This document shows, one piece after another, positions 52,548 to 61,883 of a stretch of DNA of 64,000 bases; position 1 is the stretch's first letter; every line of letters begins with the position of its first letter. The stretch covers positions 1-64,000 of the forward strand of contig CAYVHB010000009.1 of NCBI GenBank assembly GCA_964450865.1, given 5' to 3'. Origin of the DNA: CAYVHB01 sp964450865 (GTDB lineage Bacteria; Bacillota; Clostridia; Saccharofermentanales; UBA5734). The notes below the pieces were generated by a model, which searched no databases, had not been told where the DNA came from, and was given only the letters and a program-made list of their open reading frames with translations. The translations under genes and the position numbers were made by a program.

Positions 52548-53309
52548 ATGGACAAGCCGCAATGGTATCGCGAATTCTGGGTTTTTGAAACTGATTTACC
52601 GCCGGGGCGCAGTACGGCGAATTTTAGTGCGGCTCACTGGAGCTGGCTGGGTGTGCTGCTGGTAATCTGGATTGTGCTGGCCGTGCTCTATCACGATCGT
52701 TCAGACCGCTGGCGGATCCGCCTGCGCTGGGTCCTCAGTGCTTTACTGGTGATTGGGGAGGTGACCCGCCTGACCTGGATCATCAGCCAGGGTCACTTCC
52801 GGCTGGTCGATGACCTGCCCTTGCATTTGTGCAACCTGGCGGTTTTTATTGAATTGCTGGCCAACCGGCGTCAGGCCCGGTTATTGCGCAATTTCTCTTA
52901 TGCCTGCGGTATGCCCGGCGCACTGGCGGCGCTGCTGACACCGGCCTGGGGAGCCTACCCGCTTTTTCACTTCGCTTACCTGGAAGCCATCGTTGCCCAT
53001 GGCATCCTCGTTATATTGCCGGTGCTCTGGATCGCCGGTGATGGCTTTCGTCCGGATTACAAGTACTTGCCGGCTTGCTTTGGCCTGATCGGGACCATGG
53101 CCCTGGCGGCTGCTGCGGTTAATGCCAGCCTGGGCAGCAATTACATGTTCCTGCATGACGCCCTGCCCGGGACAATCCTCGAGATTTTCGCCCGCTGGTG
53201 CGGCACCCCGGGTTATATCCTGCCGTTAGCCGGCCTGCTCTGGCTGGTCTGGCTGATCCTGTATCTGCCCTGGGTGCTGGTGGCTGCCCGCCGGCCCCGC
53301 TACCATTGA
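52548..53309 (+). CDS. YwaF/TIGR02206-type integral membrane protein
   Basis: 253 residues from MDKPQWYREFWVFETD. Six or seven hydrophobic segments and the family signature LPLHLCNLAVFIELL near residue 102, and LGSNYMFLHDALPGTILE near 200. Function unknown. The ribosome site is weak (GGGGTG). Its last 84 bp overlap the end of the convergent MFS gene. Confidence 0.8.
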   Translation: MDKPQWYREFWVFETDLPPGRSTANFSAAHWSWLGVLLVIWIVLAVLYHDRSDRWRIRLRWVLSALLVIGEVTRLTWIISQGHFRLVDDLPLHLCNLAVFIELLANRRQARLLRNFSYACGMPGALAALLTPAWGAYPLFHFAYLEAIVAHGILVILPVLWIAGDGFRPDYKYLPACFGLIGTMALAAAAVNASLGSNYMFLHDALPGTILEIFARWCGTPGYILPLAGLLWLVWLILYLPWVLVAARRPRYH

Positions 53310-54641
53310 CGGCTGCCGGCTGGCTGGCCGCGGCGCAATAACGACGGCGCGGGCGACCGCATAGTTGGCCAGGGACAGCAACGCCGCCGCGAAAAAGACA
53401 TACTGGGCGCCCCATTTGCTCCAGACAATACCGCCCAGCACGGCGCAGGTAATGGAAACAACATGATCCATGCTCTGGCCAATGGTCAGGGTTGGCGCGA
53501 TATCAGCCGGATCGCGGGCGATAGCCCGCAGGTACATCGCCCGGATCATGCCCATCTGCATCGACATGCGGTCAATGATAAACAGGGCATAGGTCAGGAT
53601 CACCGGCAGGCCGATTTTGACCAGCGCTCCCGAGGTAAAGCCTGCCGTCAGGAGTCCATAGGCGGCATAGACCCCAATAAAGGAAAAGGCATCCAGGTAC
53701 AGCATTTTCTTGATCCCGAAACGGTCCTGCCAGCGGCCCAGTTGCGGGATGAAAAACATGCCGATGAAGGAGCCGATCATGCCCAGCATGGCCAGGGTGT
53801 CGGCCTTTTTACCCAGCAGGTCAATCAGCACCCAGGGCGCGTAGACCAGCATGATCTGCTTCTGGACCCCGAAAAGAATCGCCAGGATATAGTAATATCG
53901 GTACTCACGGCGCAGCACAAAGCGCAGGCGGGGCATCAGCCGGAGTCCGCGTTCAACTTTGGCCGGATCGGCCGGGCCAGCGAGGGTTGCCTGTTTCGCT
54001 GCCTGTCCGGCCCTGTTTGCCGGCAGGCTGGCCTGAAATTGATGATGAACCCGCGCCAGCATGGTCAGGACAATCCAGGTCAGGATGTAGGCCCCGCCGG
54101 CAAGCAGGAAAGTCACCTTGACCGGGGTTGTAAAGCTGAAAAGTCCCAGGCGGAAGCCGGCAAAAACCAGCAGGGCCGCCAGCATGCTGAATCCGGTACT
54201 GATGCCCTTGAAGCGGCCGATCGTCTGGCCGGCATTCTGCTCGTCGCGGATCAGGCTCATGCCAATGCTGTCCTGTAGCGGGTACCAGATATGCTGGCCC
54301 ATCGACTGGACGAAGATCAGGAACAGCATCCACGTATAGGGCGGAGTCAGAAAGCCCAGCAGCGCCAGGCCGACAATGGAGAGAAACTGGGCCACGATAG
54401 CCGTACGGATATCCCCCAGGCTGGCCAGGTATGAAACGACAATGAAAACGATAATTCCGGGCAGCTCGCGTGGAAATTCGATAAAACCGCGCTGTTCGGC
54501 GGTCACGGCGTAAGCGTCCTTGAAATAGTTGGCCAGCACACCGTCGGAAAAGCCATTGCCAATGGCGGCCAGGGCAATAATGATCATGTAAAGATAAATC
54601 GCCCGGCGGTGCAATTGAATCGGGTCCGGTTTGATGCTCAT
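53226..54641 (-). CDS. MFS transporter
   Basis: 471 residues from MSIKPDPIQLHRRAIYLY with AGGAG 5 nt upstream. Twelve hydrophobic segments; a central cytosolic loop near 195-225 is Ala/Gln-rich. A motif-A-like LGDIRTAIVAQF lies after segment 2 and FIPQLGRWQDRFGIKK after segment 8. Substrate unknown. The ~35-residue tail (Pro/Gln-rich, SRQPSMVAGPAG) is read from DNA antisense to the neighbouring YwaF-like gene and may be a recent extension. Confidence 0.85.
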   Translation of the reverse strand: MSIKPDPIQLHRRAIYLYMIIIALAAIGNGFSDGVLANYFKDAYAVTAEQRGFIEFPRELPGIIVFIVVSYLASLGDIRTAIVAQFLSIVGLALLGFLTPPYTWMLFLIFVQSMGQHIWYPLQDSIGMSLIRDEQNAGQTIGRFKGISTGFSMLAALLVFAGFRLGLFSFTTPVKVTFLLAGGAYILTWIVLTMLARVHHQFQASLPANRAGQAAKQATLAGPADPAKVERGLRLMPRLRFVLRREYRYYYILAILFGVQKQIMLVYAPWVLIDLLGKKADTLAMLGMIGSFIGMFFIPQLGRWQDRFGIKKMLYLDAFSFIGVYAAYGLLTAGFTSGALVKIGLPVILTYALFIIDRMSMQMGMIRAMYLRAIARDPADIAPTLTIGQSMDHVVSITCAVLGGIVWSKWGAQYVFFAAALLSLANYAVARAVVIAPRPASRQPSMVAGPAGSHQHPGQIQDQPDQPEQAG

Positions 54642-55017
54642 GACGTCTCCTGTCTGTATGGATCGTGGGTCCGGTGCGGCCCCATTCTGGATTTTGTTTC
54701 CCTGCAGCAAGATAAAACAGCAGATCGCTGTACATGCTCCTGTTTCACCCGCAATGATCTGTCAGGTGTCATTTGCCGCGCGTTTATACTATCACAACCC
54801 GGCAAGTTATACCAGTTTATAGCATGCAGCTGTTGTCATTTCATGTCAGTCAACTGGAGCGATTTTTGCCGGGGAATGGGGGGCGAGCCCAGGATATGGT
54901 GCATGCTCAGCGTTGCCGGGAAGCCTGGGATGGGAATAAGAGGTGAGGCGGAACGGATGCGCCGGATCAGTGATTTTGGAGTATAATAATCTGTATGCAA
55001 GCGCCATGCTGCCCGGC

Positions 55018-55065
55018 ATCATCAAGGCCTGGCATCATCAAGGCCTGGCATCATCAAGGCCTGGT
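55018..55065. repeat. 16-bp tandem repeat, three perfect copies
   Basis: CATCATCAAGGCCTGG is repeated three times without mismatch, followed by a diverged fourth start (TATCATAATAAGG) that merges into the ribosome site of the SPFH gene. AAGGCCTG in each unit is near-palindromic. Confidence 0.9.
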
Positions 55066-55089
55066 ATCATAATAAGGAGGCATCATCTC

Positions 55090-56040
55090 ATGGATAATTT
55101 TCTCGGTTCTGACTTTTTGCTGCTGCTGTTCGCGTTTGTTGCCCTCGAGGGACTGTGGTGGATCGTCTGGATTGCCCTGGCCCTGTCGCGCAAGATATTC
55201 GCCAATGCAATTTTCATGATGGCTGCTGCCCTGATCTGGGCTGGCGTGACCATTCCGTCCCTGCTGACCATGGGCTCCGTCGGCACCTTTTTCCTGGTCG
55301 TCCTGATGCTTTTTATACCCTTTTTGCTCCTGCCCGGCATGGTGCGGACCATCACCGAGTATCAGCGGGGTATCCTCTTTCGTTTTGGCAAGCTGGCCGG
55401 CCAGCTTAGCCCGGGCCTGAATGTCATTTTCCCTTTTGGGATTGACCGGGTCGTCAAGATTGACCTGCGGACTTTCACCATTGACGTGTCCAAGCAGGAA
55501 GTTATCACCAAGGACAACATACCGGTCATGGTCGACGCGGTTGTTTACTTTAATGTATTTGATCCGGTGCTGAGCGTCATCAAAGTAGCCAACTATACGC
55601 AAAGCACGACCCTGCTAGGCCAGACGATCCTGCGCTCCATCCTTGGCCAGCACGATCTTGATGAGATCCTCTCCAAACGGGCTGAGCTCAATGAGATGCT
55701 GCGACTTGATCTGGATGCCGCGACCGATCCGTGGGGGATCAAGGTCACCGCTGTGGAGATCAAGAGCATTGAAATCCCTGATTCGATGAAACGGGCTATG
55801 GCCAAGCAGGCTGAGGCCGAACGGGAACGCCGGGCGAAGATTATCGCCGCCGAAGGTGAATTCCAGTCGTCACAGCGCTTGTCCGAGGCGGCCAAGGTGC
55901 TGGCTATCCAGCCGGCGGCCCTGCAGCTGCGCTACATGCAGACCCTGACCGAAATAGCCGTTGAAAAGAACTCGACCATTGTCTTCCCGCTGCCGGTCGA
56001 CCTGATTTCGCCCTTCCTGCCCAAGGATCCGCATAAATAA
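55090..56040 (+). CDS. SPFH/band-7 membrane protein (stomatin-like)
   Basis: 316 residues from MDNFLGSDFLLLLFAF behind AAGGAGG. Three hydrophobic segments occupy ~5-90. The SPFH domain is ~95-255 (ITEYQRGILFRFGKLAG, GLNVIFPFGIDRVVKIDLR, QSTTLLGQTILRSILGQHD) and is followed by a coiled coil (KQAEAERERRAKIIAAEGE). It forms membrane microdomain scaffolds. An NfeD partner is not adjacent. The ordinary family has one N-terminal segment, so three is more than usual. Confidence 0.9.
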   Translation: MDNFLGSDFLLLLFAFVALEGLWWIVWIALALSRKIFANAIFMMAAALIWAGVTIPSLLTMGSVGTFFLVVLMLFIPFLLLPGMVRTITEYQRGILFRFGKLAGQLSPGLNVIFPFGIDRVVKIDLRTFTIDVSKQEVITKDNIPVMVDAVVYFNVFDPVLSVIKVANYTQSTTLLGQTILRSILGQHDLDEILSKRAELNEMLRLDLDAATDPWGIKVTAVEIKSIEIPDSMKRAMAKQAEAERERRAKIIAAEGEFQSSQRLSEAAKVLAIQPAALQLRYMQTLTEIAVEKNSTIVFPLPVDLISPFLPKDPHK

Positions 56041-56072
56041 CCGGAATAAATAAAGAAAAATTGCCCCGAATG

Positions 56073-56107
56073 AAAACAGGCCCCGCGACCGGGACCTGTT
56101 TTCTTTT
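56073..56107 (+). terminator. Terminator after the SPFH gene
   Basis: AAAACAGG-CCC pairs with GGG-ACCTGTTTT (one bulge), followed by TTCTTTT. It lies 33 bp after the stop codon. Confidence 0.8.
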
Positions 56108-56207
56108 GGGGAATATTCAAGAATTGAAGCTGGTTCATGCAAGGAACATCAGTTCCGGGGCCGTGCCATATGACGGCTGAATGGTAACGACTGCAAGGAC
56201 CGTGCCG

Positions 56208-56990
56208 TCAGTCCGAGTCGTCCGCGATCGGCGCCTCGTCATTTTGACAGTCACAGATGTACCACGCTGCATAGGGACCGGTCTGGATGACTTTGACTTG
56301 CGGGAAGACCTCGCGCAGTTCGGTCATGACAGCATAGATGAACTGGAAATAATCGCCGCGCTCAAACCACTCAAGGAGACTGATCAGGGGATCGCGGCGC
56401 TCATTATAATCCATGATGATGATCCGCTGGCGGGCCAGCTGCTTCATGACCTGATAAAGCTGGTGCCGCTGGTGCTGGGGCAGGCCATGCAGTACGTAGC
56501 TGGCTATGACAATATCAAAGGGACCGACCGACTGCGCCCAGCCTGCTGACACCCCGGCATCGTGACTGGCGTTCCAGCTGGCGGTCCGGCCAGCGCTGTG
56601 ACTGGCGTTCCTGCTGGCGGTCCGGGCAGTGTTGTGACTCGTGGTCCTGTTGCCGACCCGGTCAATCGCCAGGCCACCCGGTTGCTGGCCGGGCCAGTCC
56701 AGGGCATTGCCATGGATAAAGACGGCCTTGTTGCCGCGATTGAGACGCCGGGCGATGGCGACCATCCGCTGCGAAGCATCCAGGCCGGTTACCTCGTGGC
56801 CCTGTTCGCTCAGCACAAATGCCAGCGCACCTGTGCCGCAACCGATATCCAGGATCCGGCCAGGCTCCTGCGGAATCGCATCCGGATTTTCCGCGATCGT
56901 TTGCTGGAATTTGCCGACCTGATAGGTGAAAAACCAGCTGTAGACCGGGGCGATCCAGTCAAATAAACGGATATGCCGCTGAATGTCCAT
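56208..56990 (-). CDS. Class I SAM-dependent methyltransferase with repeat insertion
   Basis: 260 residues. A Rossmann methyltransferase with motif I ILDIGCGTGALAF (near 46), the acidic end of strand 2 GLDASQRM, and motif IV-like PFDIVIASYVLHGL. Between ~110 and 150 an in-frame insert (TARTASRNASHSAGRTASWN) is coded by a 36-bp tandem duplication and interrupts the usual strand order. Substrate unknown. The HIT-protein gene ends 3 nt upstream of its start, so they are cotranscribed. Confidence 0.86.
   Translation of the reverse strand: MDIQRHIRLFDWIAPVYSWFFTYQVGKFQQTIAENPDAIPQEPGRILDIGCGTGALAFVLSEQGHEVTGLDASQRMVAIARRLNRGNKAVFIHGNALDWPGQQPGGLAIDRVGNRTTSHNTARTASRNASHSAGRTASWNASHDAGVSAGWAQSVGPFDIVIASYVLHGLPQHQRHQLYQVMKQLARQRIIIMDYNERRDPLISLLEWFERGDYFQFIYAVMTELREVFPQVKVIQTGPYAAWYICDCQNDEAPIADDSD
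56564..56648. repeat. 36-bp tandem duplication inside the methyltransferase gene
   Basis: Units 56564-56599 and 56600-56635 are 36 bp each and share all but a few bases (start GACTGGCGTTCC). A partial third copy follows. The 12-codon period preserves the frame. Confidence 0.85.
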
Positions 56991-56993
56991 TTT

Positions 56994-57416
56994 TTACAGA
57001 TACTGGCGAATCTTATCGATCATCGCCCGGTATTGTTCGTCGGTCAGGTATACTTTGCCCGGATTCATCTCGAAGGTCGAGCCCCAGCTGGCCTGGTCTT
57101 CGTACTTCGGCACCAGATGAATATGAAGATGCGGCATTTTATCGCCGTAGGCGCCATAATTGAGCTTATTGGGCGAGAACGCCGCGGCAATGGCTGCCGC
57201 CGCACGGCTGACATCATTCATAAAGGCTGCCAGATCCTCGCCACTGAGCTGGTAGAGTTCCCGGACATGGTCATCATGGGCGACAATGCAGCGACCCGGG
57301 TATGTCTGTTCCTTGAATAGAAAAAGCGTTGAAGTTTCAAGCTTGGTAATTTCAATCATCAGGTTGTCACGCCGTTCATCGGCCATGCAATAAAAACAGG
57401 ATTTGTCCTTTTCCAT
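56994..57416 (-). CDS. HIT-family nucleotide hydrolase/transferase
   Basis: 140 residues with an N-terminal CFYCMADERRDN cysteine pair and the histidine triad HLHIHLVPK near residue 94, plus YPGRCIVAHDDH. HIT proteins cleave nucleoside phosphoramidates or dinucleoside polyphosphates. First gene of a two-gene leftward unit with the methyltransferase. Confidence 0.92.
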   Translation of the reverse strand: MEKDKSCFYCMADERRDNLMIEITKLETSTLFLFKEQTYPGRCIVAHDDHVRELYQLSGEDLAAFMNDVSRAAAAIAAAFSPNKLNYGAYGDKMPHLHIHLVPKYEDQASWGSTFEMNPGKVYLTDEQYRAMIDKIRQYL

Positions 57417-57666
57417 GGGCTACCTCCACTTGTGCGATGCTTGCCGGGTGTGTCACCCGGGCGATATCCGGAGCCGGCGGCTGGGCAGGCCGGCGCGCCG
57501 GGACTCTGATATATCTATTATATCTATTATAACGAGAAAACTCAGTTAAAGAAACGGGGGCGAATGCCCGTGTGCGGATATGATAAAATAAAAATACAGC
57601 CGGTGCCTTGCCAAACGCCCGATCTGCGCAACCGGCGCGGTTATTGCCAGAAATGAGGCCTTCACC

Positions 57667-58626
57667 ATGACGCAGCCTGTTACACTATACCTGGTTATCC
57701 CTTGCTACAATGAGGAAGCGGTCCTGCCGGAGACCGCCCGGCGCCTGGCAGGGCAGATGAAGCCGCTGATTGCATCCGGCCGGATCAGCCCGGCCAGCCG
57801 GATCGCTTTTGTTGACGATGGCTCAAAGGACCGGACCTGGACAATCATCAGTGAGCTGTACCAGGATTCGCCGCTGTTCTGTGGCATCCGCCTGTCCCGC
57901 AACCAGGGCCATCAGAAGGCCCTGCTGGCCGGCTTGCTGACGGTCCGTGACTTGGCCGATGTCACCATTTCGCTCGATGCCGACCTGCAGGATGACATCG
58001 GAAAAATCGCCGATTTTCTATTGCAGTTCGAACAGGGCTGTGAAATTGTCTATGGCGTGCGTAAATCCCGCCGGACGGATACATTTTTCAAGCGGACGAC
58101 TGCCCAGGCTTTCTACCGGTTCATGCGCCTGATGGGGGTTGATGTCGTTTACAATCATGCCGATTACCGCCTGCTCAGCCGCCGGGCCCTTGACAGCCTC
58201 AGTCAGTTCCACGAAACCAATCTGTTTCTGCGCGGCATTATCCCGCTGCTGGGTTATCGGACCGGTACGGTCTATTATGACCGGCACGAGCGCCTGGCCG
58301 GGGAAACAAAGTATCCGTTCAAGAAGATGCTGGCTTTTGCCTTCGATGGCCTGACTTCTTTCAGTGTCCGGCCGATTCGCCTGATCATGAGTCTCGGACT
58401 GCTGATCTTTGCGGTCAGCATCGCGCTATCGGTCTATTTCCTGACCGTTTACTTTCTGGGCCGGACCGTGGCCGGCTGGGCAACCATCGCCATTTCAATC
58501 TGGGCCATTGGCGGCCTGCAATTGCTGGCCATCGGCATAATCGGTGAATATATCGGCAAAATATACCTTGAAACCAAGGCCAGGCCGCGATACTTTGTGG
58601 AAGTCTTCCTGCAGCGCGAAGATTGA
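57667..58626 (+). CDS. GT2 glycosyltransferase, GtrB/DPM1-like, membrane-anchored
   Basis: 319 residues. GT-A domain with VIPCYNEEAVLPE, DDGSKDRTW and DADLQDD (metal-binding DxD), then two C-terminal transmembrane segments (~233-255 and ~268-292). Enzymes of this shape transfer sugars to undecaprenyl phosphate. First gene of the surface-polymer cluster. Confidence 0.9.
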   Translation: MTQPVTLYLVIPCYNEEAVLPETARRLAGQMKPLIASGRISPASRIAFVDDGSKDRTWTIISELYQDSPLFCGIRLSRNQGHQKALLAGLLTVRDLADVTISLDADLQDDIGKIADFLLQFEQGCEIVYGVRKSRRTDTFFKRTTAQAFYRFMRLMGVDVVYNHADYRLLSRRALDSLSQFHETNLFLRGIIPLLGYRTGTVYYDRHERLAGETKYPFKKMLAFAFDGLTSFSVRPIRLIMSLGLLIFAVSIALSVYFLTVYFLGRTVAGWATIAISIWAIGGLQLLAIGIIGEYIGKIYLETKARPRYFVEVFLQRED

Positions 58627-58700
58627 AAAAAAGGTGCATTTTTGCTATACTTCTCAGGGTCATCGCACTGTTGCCGATGCGCCAGGCAAGATGCAGCAAG

Positions 58701-58776
58701 CCACCGACCCGGCAGCAAACCACCGACCCGGCAGCAGACCACCGCCCCGGCTGCAAGCCACCCCCCCGGCTGCCAG
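58701..58776. repeat. 19-bp tandem repeat, four copies
   Basis: Units CCACCGACCCGGCAGCAAA, CCACCGACCCGGCAGCAGA, CCACCGCCCCGGCTGCAAG and CCACCCCCCCGGCTGCCAG. Non-coding, in the 229-bp gap between the GT2 and ABC permease genes. Confidence 0.9.
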
Positions 58777-58855
58777 GGTTGTGCCCGAATGATCCCGGCA
58801 GAGGCCCGCCGTCTGGCTGCTGAGCCGGCCAGGCATCAGACCATGGAGGATTGAT

Positions 58856-59641
58856 ATGAACCGATTCGCCCGGGATGTGAAAAAATATTTTTCATATGCC
58901 ATCTATGCGGCTAAATGTGATCTGAAATCAGAGGTCTCCAGTTCTTATCTCAACTGGTTATGGTGGGTGCTGGATCCTCTGTTTTTTATGCTGGTCTACA
59001 TGTTCATTGCCCTGGTTGTCTTCGGCAAGAGTGAACAGTATTTTCCGATCTTTGTCTTCATTGGCCTGACCGTCTGGATCTTTTTCAGCAAGAACATCAA
59101 TACCGGCGTCACCCTGATCAAGGCCAACAAGAATATCGTCACCAAGATTTATGTGCCCAAGTTCATTCTTGTGCTCGAACAGATGATGGTCAATTTTTTC
59201 AAGATGCTGATTGCCTTCGGGATCGTCCTGATCATGCTGCTGGTTTTCCGGGTGCCGCTGAGCCTGCATATTTTCCATATTCTGCCGACCATCGTCGTCC
59301 TGGCGACGGTGACCTTCGGTATCAGCACCATTTTGCTGCATCTCGGGGTCTATGTGGCGGACCTGTCCAATATCATGACCATCCTGCTGCGCCTGATGAT
59401 GTACATGTCCGGCATTTTCTACTCGGTATCTGACCGCGTGCCGGCTCCTTATAATCACATCCTGCTGCGCCTGAATCCGGCCGCCTTCTGTATGGACGCC
59501 ATGCGCCTGAGTCTGCTGCGGCAGGCCAGCCCCAGCTATAAATGGATGCTGATCTGGCTGGCTGTCGGCCTGGGCCTGTCGGCGCTGGGCCTGCGCCTGA
59601 TCTATCGTTACGAGAACAATTATGCAAAGGTGATACTATGA
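58856..59641 (+). CDS. ABC-2 permease for surface polymer export (TagG/Wzm-like)
   Basis: 261 residues from MNRFARDVKKYFSYAIYA (ATGGAGG upstream). The cytosolic N-terminal helix with SSSYLNWLWWVLDPLF, typical of TagG/Wzm, and six transmembrane segments. It overlaps the ATPase start by 4 nt (ATGA). Exports undecaprenyl-linked polymer with the ATPase. Confidence 0.92.
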   Translation: MNRFARDVKKYFSYAIYAAKCDLKSEVSSSYLNWLWWVLDPLFFMLVYMFIALVVFGKSEQYFPIFVFIGLTVWIFFSKNINTGVTLIKANKNIVTKIYVPKFILVLEQMMVNFFKMLIAFGIVLIMLLVFRVPLSLHIFHILPTIVVLATVTFGISTILLHLGVYVADLSNIMTILLRLMMYMSGIFYSVSDRVPAPYNHILLRLNPAAFCMDAMRLSLLRQASPSYKWMLIWLAVGLGLSALGLRLIYRYENNYAKVIL

Positions 59642-60369
59642 ACGCGATAGAAATCAGGGACGTCCACCTGGCCTACAAGACCATGAAGCGCATCTCCATC
59701 AAGCAGTCGCTGTTTTCACTGAAGAAAGCCGAGATCAATGTTTTCGAAGCCCTGCGCGGGATATCCTTTGATGTGCCGCGCGGCCAGATTGTCGGCCTGA
59801 TCGGCAAAAACGGCAGCGGCAAGTCGACGCTGCTGCGGTCGATCGCCGGGATTTTTTCGCCCAACAGCGGCACGATCCAGATATTCGGCAATACAGTGTC
59901 CCTGCTCTCACTGGGTGTTGGCTTCCAGAGCAAGCTGTCCGGCCGGGAAAACATCATCCTTTCCGGTTTGCTGATGGGTTTTACCGAACCGCAGATTCGG
60001 ACTAAGCTCAAGGAAATCATCGATTTCTCCGGGCTGGGCAAGTTCATTGATATGCCGGTCCAGACCTATTCCAGTGGCATGTATTCCAAGCTGGCTTTCT
60101 CGATCACGGCCATCCTGGAAACAGATATCATGCTGGTCGACGAAGTGCTCAGTGTCGGTGATGCCAAGTTCAAGAAAAAAAGCTACAACCGCATGAAAAA
60201 ACTGATCATGGATGAGGATCGTACAGTGATTATCGTCTCTCATTCCATGGAAACCATCCGCAAGCTCTGCACGCGTGTTGTCTGGCTCGAAGAAGGCAAG
60301 GTTATCATGGACGGCGATACCGAGACGGTGACGGCCGCCTACGAAAAGGTAGAAGGCGGCGAATCCTGA
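59638..60369 (+). CDS. ABC ATPase for surface polymer export (TagH/Wzt-like)
   Basis: 243 residues from MNAIEIRDVHLAYKTMK. Walker A GLIGKNGSGKSTLL, the TagH/Wzt hallmark SLGVGFQSKLSGREN, signature YSSGMYSKLAFS and Walker B IMLVDEVLSVGD. No C-terminal carbohydrate-binding domain, so chain-end recognition is not indicated. Coupled to the permease. Confidence 0.93.
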   Translation: MNAIEIRDVHLAYKTMKRISIKQSLFSLKKAEINVFEALRGISFDVPRGQIVGLIGKNGSGKSTLLRSIAGIFSPNSGTIQIFGNTVSLLSLGVGFQSKLSGRENIILSGLLMGFTEPQIRTKLKEIIDFSGLGKFIDMPVQTYSSGMYSKLAFSITAILETDIMLVDEVLSVGDAKFKKKSYNRMKKLIMDEDRTVIIVSHSMETIRKLCTRVVWLEEGKVIMDGDTETVTAAYEKVEGGES

Positions 60370-60550
60370 CTGCCCGACGCGGCGGCCCGGCACAACCAGC
60401 CTGGCCGGGGGCGTGACTGGCCGGTACTGCCAGAACCTGTTCGTTGTACCGGCTGCTGACCCGAACCCTCGATGGGGCAGTGGCTGGTAGCCGTTACAGG
60501 CCTGGACCGCCACATGAACGGGAAACCGAAAGGAAGCAAGGCAAGCAATC

Positions 60551-61819
60551 ATGATCCGGTTTCTAACCGCATATCTGTCCGTGGTGCTGACCATTTTGTT
60601 CCTGCCTTTGCGCTTGTGGCCCATCCGGCGTACGCGCCTGGTGTTCATCGGCTTTGGTGGTGGCGGGCAAAGTGAATTTGCCTGTAATCCGCGCTATATT
60701 TACGAAGCGTTACGGGCTGACCCCAATCTGCGGGCTGGTCCGGACCGGCAGACGGAGCAGAGGCCAGATGCCGGCACCGGCCGACCGCTGGAATACGTCT
60801 GGATCGTCAGCGAACCACCGCGATACCCCGCCTTGCAGGGCCAGGGCGTGCGACTGGCCCGCCACAAGACCCTGCGTGCCGCCTTTTATCTGCTGACTGC
60901 GCAGGTCGTTATTTCCAATGGCGCCTATCTGGCCTGGTTTCCCTTTCGCCGCAGCCAGTTCGTGATCAATACCTGGCACGGCGGGGGCGCCTACAAGAAG
61001 CTGCCTGCCGACCTGGCGTCCGCCGGCTGGGCGGACCGGCGCAAAATCCAGGTCAGCAACCGCAATACCGATCTTTTCTTGTCCAGCAGCAAGGCTTTTA
61101 CCCGCTTTGTGATCCGGGGGGCCTTCTGCTACCCGGGCGAGGTCCTGGAGGTTGGCATGCCCCGCAATGACCGGCTGGTGGCCAGTGCCATACCGTCTGC
61201 CGCATCCGCCGCGGACTGCGCATCTGTCGCGGCCCGCCTTCGCGAACATTACGCGATTTCCCGTGACCGGTTCGTGGTTTTATACGCGCCGACCTTTCGC
61301 GACGAATCGCACCCGATTCCCGAGCCGCTCGATGGCCAGCGGTTGCTGACGGCCCTGGAAGCCCGCCTGGGCGGATCCTGGCTGCTCCTCTACCGGATCC
61401 ACAAGCTGGACCGGGCGCCCAATCTGGCTGCGACCGGGCCTGACCAGATCCGTGACGCCTCGGCCTGGCCGGACATGCAGGAATTGCTTTGCCTGGCTGA
61501 TGTCCTGATCACCGACTATTCCTCCAGCATCTGGGACTTCACCCTGACCGGCAAGCCGTGCTGGCTTTTTGTACCGGACCTGCGCGCCTATCAGGCCAGG
61601 CATGGCTTTTATGTCGACTTGCCGGACTGGCATATGCCTTTTGCCGAGGATAACGCCGCACTGGATAGGGCGATCCGTCAGGCTGACCTGGCCGAGATGC
61701 GCGAGGGTGCCCGCCAGCACCTGGCCGATCTGCAGAGTACCGAGACCGGCCAGGCCGCTCTGATCGTGGCCAGCCTGATCCGCGACCGCTGCATCGATAA
61801 GACGAACGCATCGAAATGA
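60551..61819 (+). CDS. CDP-glycerol glycerophosphotransferase-like (TagB/TagF family)
   Basis: 422 residues. Membrane-associating N-terminus (FLTAYLSVVLTILFLPLRLW), then the family blocks VINTWHGGGAYKKL, VLYAPTFRDE, LLYRIHKLD and VLITDYSSSIWDF, the last being the catalytic region with the nucleotide-phosphate-binding motif. It adds glycerol- or ribitol-phosphate units to a lipid-linked polymer. GAAAGGAAG precedes the start at long spacing. Confidence 0.9.
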   Translation: MIRFLTAYLSVVLTILFLPLRLWPIRRTRLVFIGFGGGGQSEFACNPRYIYEALRADPNLRAGPDRQTEQRPDAGTGRPLEYVWIVSEPPRYPALQGQGVRLARHKTLRAAFYLLTAQVVISNGAYLAWFPFRRSQFVINTWHGGGAYKKLPADLASAGWADRRKIQVSNRNTDLFLSSSKAFTRFVIRGAFCYPGEVLEVGMPRNDRLVASAIPSAASAADCASVAARLREHYAISRDRFVVLYAPTFRDESHPIPEPLDGQRLLTALEARLGGSWLLLYRIHKLDRAPNLAATGPDQIRDASAWPDMQELLCLADVLITDYSSSIWDFTLTGKPCWLFVPDLRAYQARHGFYVDLPDWHMPFAEDNAALDRAIRQADLAEMREGARQHLADLQSTETGQAALIVASLIRDRCIDKTNASK

Positions 61820-61860
61820 AAAATGCATAGATAAGACGAACGCACAAAAAAGATGAATGC
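61791..61860. repeat. 33-bp imperfect direct repeat before the cytidylyltransferase gene
   Basis: GCATCGATAAGACGAACGCA (61791) and GCATAGATAAGACGAACGCA (61824) are 33 bp apart, with a third decayed unit (AAGATGAATGCATAG). The first copy covers the last codons of the glycerophosphotransferase gene. Confidence 0.75.
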
Positions 61861-61883
61861 ATAGAAGAAATGAGGATGATACC

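Noticed and set aside
58701..58776. CRISPR array
   Set aside because: The repeats are head-to-tail without spacers and there are no cas genes. None of the arrays in the window has spacer structure.
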